Origin: Brachycybe producta | Lineage: Eukaryota; Arthropoda; Diplopoda; Playtdesmida; Andrognathidae | Assembly: GCA_036925085.1 (NCBI GenBank) | Contig: JAUPFP010000144.1 | Span: forward strand, 62,001 to 126,000 | Length of the DNA stretch: 64,000 nucleotides | Direction of reading: 5' to 3' | Part shown: positions 60,753 to 64,000 of the stretch, piece after piece | Layout: each line of letters starts with the position of its first letter | How positions within the stretch are numbered: the first letter of the stretch is position 1 | Notes under the pieces: model-generated | What the model saw: only the letters and a program-made list of their open reading frames with translations | Databases searched by the model: none | What the model was told of the DNA's origin: nothing | Position numbers and translations under genes: made by a program

Positions 60753-63700
60753 CCTTAAACATTCAACCTTAAACGTTCAACCTTAAACGTTCAACCTTAA
60801 ACTTGAAACCTTAAACGTGAAAACTTAAATGTGAAATCTTAAACGTTCAACCTTAAACTAAAAAACCTTAAATGTTCAACCTTAAACGTTCAACCGTAAA
60901 CATTCAACCTTAAACGTTCAACCTTAAACGTTCAACCTTAAACGTTCAACCTTAAACGTTCAACCTTAAACGTTCAACCTTAAACGTTCAACCTTAATCG
61001 TTCAACCTTAAACGTTCAACCTTAAACGTTCAACCTTAAACGTTCAACCTTAAACGTTCAACCTTAAACGTTCAACCTTAAACGTTCAACCTTAAACGTT
61101 AATCCTTAAACGTTCAACCTTATACGTTCAACCTTAAATGTTCAACCTTAAATGTTCAACCTTTAACGTTAAACCTTAAACATGAAACCTTAAATGTTCA
61201 ACCGTAAACGTTCAACCTTAAACGTGAAACCTTAAACGTTCAACCATAAACGTGAAACCTTAAACGTGTAACCTTAAACGTGAAACCTTAAACGTGAAAC
61301 CTTAAACGTTCAACCTTAAATGTTCAACCTTAAACGTTCAACCATAAACGTTAATCCTTAAACGTTCAACCTTAAACGTTCCACCTTAAACATGAAACCT
61401 TAAACGTTTAACCGTAAATGTTCAAACTTAAACGTGAAATCTTAAACAATCAAACATATACGTGAAACCTTAAACGTGAAACCTTAAACGTGAAACCTTA
61501 AATGTTCAACCTTAAACGTTCAACCTTAAATGTTCAACTTTAAACATTCAACCTTAAACATTCAACCTTAAACGTGAAACCTTAAACGTGAAACCATAAA
61601 CGTTAAACCTTAAACGTTCAACCTTAAACGTTCAACCTTAAATGTTCAACCTTAAACGTTCAACCATAAACGTTCAACCTTAAACGTTCAACCTTAAACG
61701 TTCAACCTTAAATGTGAAACATTAAACGTTCAACCTTAAACGTTCAACCTTAAACGTTCAACCTTAAACGTTCAAACTTAAACGTACCAACCTTAAACGT
61801 TAAACCTAAACCTTCAACCTTAAACATTCAACCTTAAACGTTCAACCTTAAAATTTCAACCTTAAACGTTCAACCTTAAACGTGAAACCTTAAACGTTCA
61901 ACCTTAAACGTTCAACCTTAAATGTTCAACCTTAAACATTCAACCTTAAACGTTCAACCTTAAACGTTCAACCTTAAACGTTCAACCTTAAACGTTCAAC
62001 CTTAAACGTGAAACCTTAAACGTGAAACCTTAAACGTGAAACTTTAAACGTGAAACCTTAAATGTTCAACCTTAAACGTTCAACCTTAAACGTTCAACCT
62101 TAAACATTCAACCTTAAACGTTCAACCTTAAACGTTCAACCTTAAACGTTCAACCTTAAACATTCAACCTTAAACGTTCAACCTTAAACGTTCAACCTTA
62201 AACGTTCAACCTTAATCGTTCAACCTTAAACGTTCAACCTTAAACGTTCAACCTTAAACGTTCAACCTTAAACGTTCAACCTTAAACGTTCAACCTTAAA
62301 CATTAATTCTTAAACGTTCAACCTTAAACTTGAAACCTTAAACGTGAAAACTTAAATGTGAAATCTTAAACGTTCAACCTTAAACTAAAAAACCTTAAAT
62401 GTTCAACCTTAAACGTTCAACCGTAAACATTCAACCTTAAACGTTCAACCTTAAACCTTCAACCTTAAACGTTCAACCTTAAACGTTCAATCTTAATCGT
62501 TCAACCTTAAACGTTCAACCTTAATCGTTCAACCTTAAACGTTCAACCTTAAACGTTCAACCTTAAACGTTCAACCTTAACGTTCAACCATAAACGTTAA
62601 TCCTTAAACGTTCACCCTTAAACGTTCCACCTTAAACATAAAACCTTAAACGTTTAACCGTAAACGTTCAAACTTAAACGTGAAATCTTAAACAATCAAA
62701 CATATACGTGAAACCTTAAACGTGTAACCTTAAACGTGAAACCTTAAACGTGAAACCTTAAACGTTCAACCTTAAATGTTCAACCTTAAACGTTCAACCT
62801 TAAATGTTCAACTTTAAACATTCAACCTTAAACATTCAACCTTAAACGTGAAACCTTAAACGTGAAACCATAAACGTTAAACCTTAAACGTTCAACCTTA
62901 AACGTTCAACCTTAAATGTTCAACCTTAAACGTTCAACCATAAACGTTCAACCTTAAACGTGAAACCTTAAATGTTCAACCTTAAACGTGAAACCTTAAA
63001 CATGAAACCTTAAACGTGAAACCTTAAACGTGAAACCTTAAACGTGAAACCTTAAACGTTCAACCTTAAACGTTCAACCTTATACGTTCAACCTTAAACG
63101 TTCAACCTTATACGTTCAACCTTAAACAATCAACCTTAAACTTTCAACCTTATACGTTCAACCTTAAACGTTCAACCTTATACGTTCAACCTTAAATGTT
63201 CAACCTTAAATGTTCAACCTTTAACGTTAAACCTTAACCTTAAATGTTCAACCTTAAACGTGAAACCTTAAACGTAAAACCTTAAACGTGAAACCTTAAA
63301 CATTCAACCTTAAACGTTCAACCTTAAACGTTCAACCTTAAACTTGAAAACCTTAAACGTGAAAACTTAAATGTGAAATCTTAAACGTTCAACCTTAAAC
63401 TAAAAAACCTTAAATGTTCAACCTTAAACGTTCAACCGTAAACATTCAACCTTAAACGTTCAACCTTAAACGTTCAACCTTAAACGTTCAACCTTAAACG
63501 TTCAACCTTAATCGTTCAACCTTAAACGTTCAACCTTAATCGTTCAACCTTAAACGTTCAACCTTAAACGTTCAACCTTAAACGTTCAAACCTTAAACGT
63601 TCAACCTTAAACGTTCAACCTTAAACGTTCAACCTTAAACGTTCAACCTTAAACGTTCAACCTCGTAAACGTTCAACCTTAAACGTGAAACCTTAAACGT

Positions 63701-64000
63701 TCAACCATAAACGTGAAACCTTAAACGTGTAACCTTAAACGTGAAACCTTAAACGTGAAACCTTAAACGTTCAACCTTAAATGTTCAACCTTAAACGTTC
63801 AACCTTAAACGTTCAACCATAAACGTTAATCCTTAAACGTTCAACCTTAAACGTTCCACCTTAAACATGAAACCTTAAACGTTTAACCGTAAACGTTCAA
63901 ACTTAAACGTGAAATCTTAAACAATCAAACATATACGTGAAACCTTAAACGTGAAACCTTAAACGTGAAACCTTAAATGTTCAACCTTAAACGTTCAACC
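60753..64000 (+). repeat. About 1.23-1.25-kb HOR steps at the right end
   Basis: AATCAAACATATACG recurs near 61455, 62701 and 63930 (steps 1,246 and 1,229 bp). CTTGAAACC before GTGAAAACTTAAATG and V recurs near 60804, 62330 and 63343. The last kilobase and a half shows a few irregular indels: an A lost near 62580, an 8-bp loss giving AAACCTTAACCTTAAATG near 63230, an extra A near 63345 and 63588, and an extra TC giving CCTCGTAAACG near 63662. The array runs off the window end in ordinary monomers. Confidence 0.75.

Larger units (their letters stand above)
29011..61800 (+). repeat. Signature U: CGTACCAACC with CCTAAACC
   Basis: Sixteen copies were located, near 29011, 30270, 31579, 39405, 41507, 41758, 43859, 44405, 46645, 48717, 49910, 52581, 54883, 56223, 58549 and 61785. 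Each has a +1 change (CGTACCAACC for CGTTCAACC) compensated 20-30 bp later by a -1 change (CCTAAACC for CCTTAAAC), so the register outside is kept. The AAACCTAAACC it contains is close to the plant telomere C-strand (AAACCCTAAACCC with two C's missing). The copies at 49910, 52581 and 56223 share CAGACTT upstream, marking them as one lineage. Confidence 0.88.
27431..63160 (+). repeat. Signature T: AAACAATCAACC / AAACTTTCAACC
   Basis: The pair sits between TTATACG monomers. Copies are near 27431, 28497, 30921, 34711 (altered), 39351, 41449, 41701, 43803, 46572, 48646, 50931, 53661, 54205, 57207, 57890, 59903, 60573 and 63123. In domain I the corresponding TTATACG pair has ordinary monomers between its members, so T arose by inserting or mutating two monomers inside an older block. 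It is the most regular HOR marker in domain II and useful for aligning copies. Confidence 0.88.
26618..63415 (+). repeat. Signature V: 15-bp monomer ACTAAAAAACC
   Basis: One monomer has CTAAAAAACC where CGTTCAACC is normal, making it 15 bp. I see it near 26618, 27751, 27769 (adjacent), 28648, 29937, 31243, 31256 (adjacent), 34994, 40174, 42526, 49543, 52246, 54587, 55900, 58266, 60854, 62382 and 63404. It is nearly always preceded by GTGAAATC and followed by AAATGTTCAACC, so it travels in a larger block. Each copy shifts the register by +1, which explains why many domain II HOR offsets are a multiple of 14 plus one to four. The copy at 55900 has lost two A's just before it. Confidence 0.9.
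1..64000 (+). repeat. 14-bp satellite array filling the window
   Basis: The sequence is a continuous head-to-tail array of the 14-mer AACCTTAAACGTTC (type A), interleaved with AACCTTAAACGTGA (type B); 64,000/14 gives about 4,570 monomers. Both forms are 36% GC, and the plus strand is very poor in G (one or two per monomer). Every monomer I read has the same orientation, and I saw no run of the reverse complement. No unique sequence interrupts the array, so both ends lie outside the window. Common single changes are CG to TG or CA, TTAAAC to TTATAC or TTAATC, CCTT to CCGT, CCAT or CTTT, and CGTGAAA to CGTGTAA. Monomers are organised into higher-order repeats, listed separately. I do not recognise a named satellite family. 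Confidence 0.98.
1..64000. other. No coding capacity in any frame
   Basis: TTAA occurs in nearly every monomer and reads the same on both strands, so each monomer carries TAA on the plus and on the minus strand. Because 14 is not divisible by 3, that stop rotates through all three frames every three monomers (42 bp) on each strand. Type B adds TGA on the plus strand (CGTGAAA), and type A adds TGA on the minus strand (TTGAACG). Losing TAA from one monomer (for example CCTTCAACG or CCTTGAACG) only extends a frame to the next unit. Any short open frame here is accidental. I also see no tRNA, rRNA, promoter, terminator or splice-like structure. Confidence 0.96.
26500..64000 (+). repeat. Domain II of the array
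   Basis: Three signatures are confined to this part. V is ACTAAAAAACC, a monomer one base longer than normal. U is CGTACCAACC (one base longer) followed within two monomers by CCTAAACC (one base shorter). T is AAACAATCAACC followed by AAACTTTCAACC, between TTATACG monomers. All three recur to or near the right end and none is seen before 26.6 kb. Long runs of type B monomers and multi-kilobase tandem duplications are also concentrated here. Domain II therefore has a separate amplification history built on the same 14-bp unit. Confidence 0.82.

Noticed and set aside
26618-63415. A6 run in ACTAAAAAACC as a poly-A tail or retrotransposon scar
   Set aside because: Only six A's, no target-site duplication or element remnant, and the variant behaves as an inherited monomer in a fixed HOR position.
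1-64000. CRISPR array (short regular repeats)
   Set aside because: Repeats are contiguous 14-mers with no unique spacers and no cas genes; a tandem satellite explains everything.
1-64000. Repeat-encoded protein (repetitive peptide across monomers)
   Set aside because: TAA occurs in nearly every monomer on both strands and visits every frame each 42 bp, so no frame stays open.
1-64000. The array is telomere itself
   Set aside because: The unit is 14 bp with CpG and internal divergence; true CCCTAAA tracts are absent. Only relatedness to a telomeric heptamer is suggested.
1-64000. Fungal repeat-induced point mutation (RIP) as the cause of the CG variants
   Set aside because: RIP favours C to T in CpA. 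The TCAA (CpA) of type A monomers is retained in most copies, and changes are concentrated at CpG.
1-64000. Bacterial or viral VNTR origin
   Set aside because: More than 64 kb of nested higher-order satellite with a CpG-methylation decay pattern and no genes is not expected in a bacterial or viral genome.

Overview
The whole window is one tandem satellite array. I find no gene, RNA gene, transposon, CRISPR array or unique sequence. The unit is a 14-bp monomer, AACCTTAAACGTTC (type A), with a second major form, AACCTTAAACGTGA (type B). About 4,570 monomers run head to tail in one orientation from the first base to the last, so the array continues beyond both ends. TTAA is present in nearly every monomer and is its own reverse complement, and 14 is not a multiple of 3. 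As a result TAA stops recur in all six frames about every 42 bp and no protein can be encoded.

Organism: almost certainly a eukaryote, sequenced from a long-read assembly. Each intact monomer has one CpG (ACGT), and the commonest variants are TpG and CpA at that site, with TpA almost absent. That is the signature of decay of methylated cytosine at CpG. The monomer divides into two related 7-mers, CCTTAAA and CGTTCAA/CGTGAAA. CCTTAAA is one base from CCCTAAA, the C-strand of the plant-type telomere repeat. This makes a plant or green-lineage subtelomeric or pericentromeric satellite an attractive but unproven guess.

Layout. Domain I (1 to about 26.5 kb) consists of nested higher-order repeats (HORs). 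Two copies of a 2.4-kb stretch lie about 4.59 kb apart (683-3085 and 5275-7650). A 3.3-kb block A followed by a roughly 3.9-kb block B (9.2-16.3 kb) is repeated as A+B at 18.3-25.7 kb, with a partial A between. Domain II (about 26.5-64 kb) is marked by three signature variants never seen in domain I: ACTAAAAAACC, CGTACCAACC with a following CCTAAACC, and AAACAATCAACC. It holds large recent tandem duplications: 2,353 bp twice (39.2-43.9 kb, apparently one dinucleotide difference), about 2.1 kb twice (44.4-48.7 kb) and about 3.66 kb twice (52.2-59.5 kb). Domain-I-like sequence returns at about 35.1-39.3 kb.

Two stretches (about 16.13-19.37 kb and 21.0-22.3 kb) carry dozens of one-base homopolymer indels. 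The first 13.75 kb keeps a perfect 14-bp register for 981 monomers. I read the two stretches as poorly polished assembly rather than biology.

The parts relate by copying, not by function: monomers vary by CpG decay and A/B exchange, variants become fixed into signature blocks, and those blocks are duplicated in steps that are whole numbers of monomers (182, 420, 462, 504, 588, 672, 686, about 2,016, 2,170 and 3,276 bp). Coordinates of HOR edges are good to about one or two monomers unless stated otherwise. All counts were made by eye.
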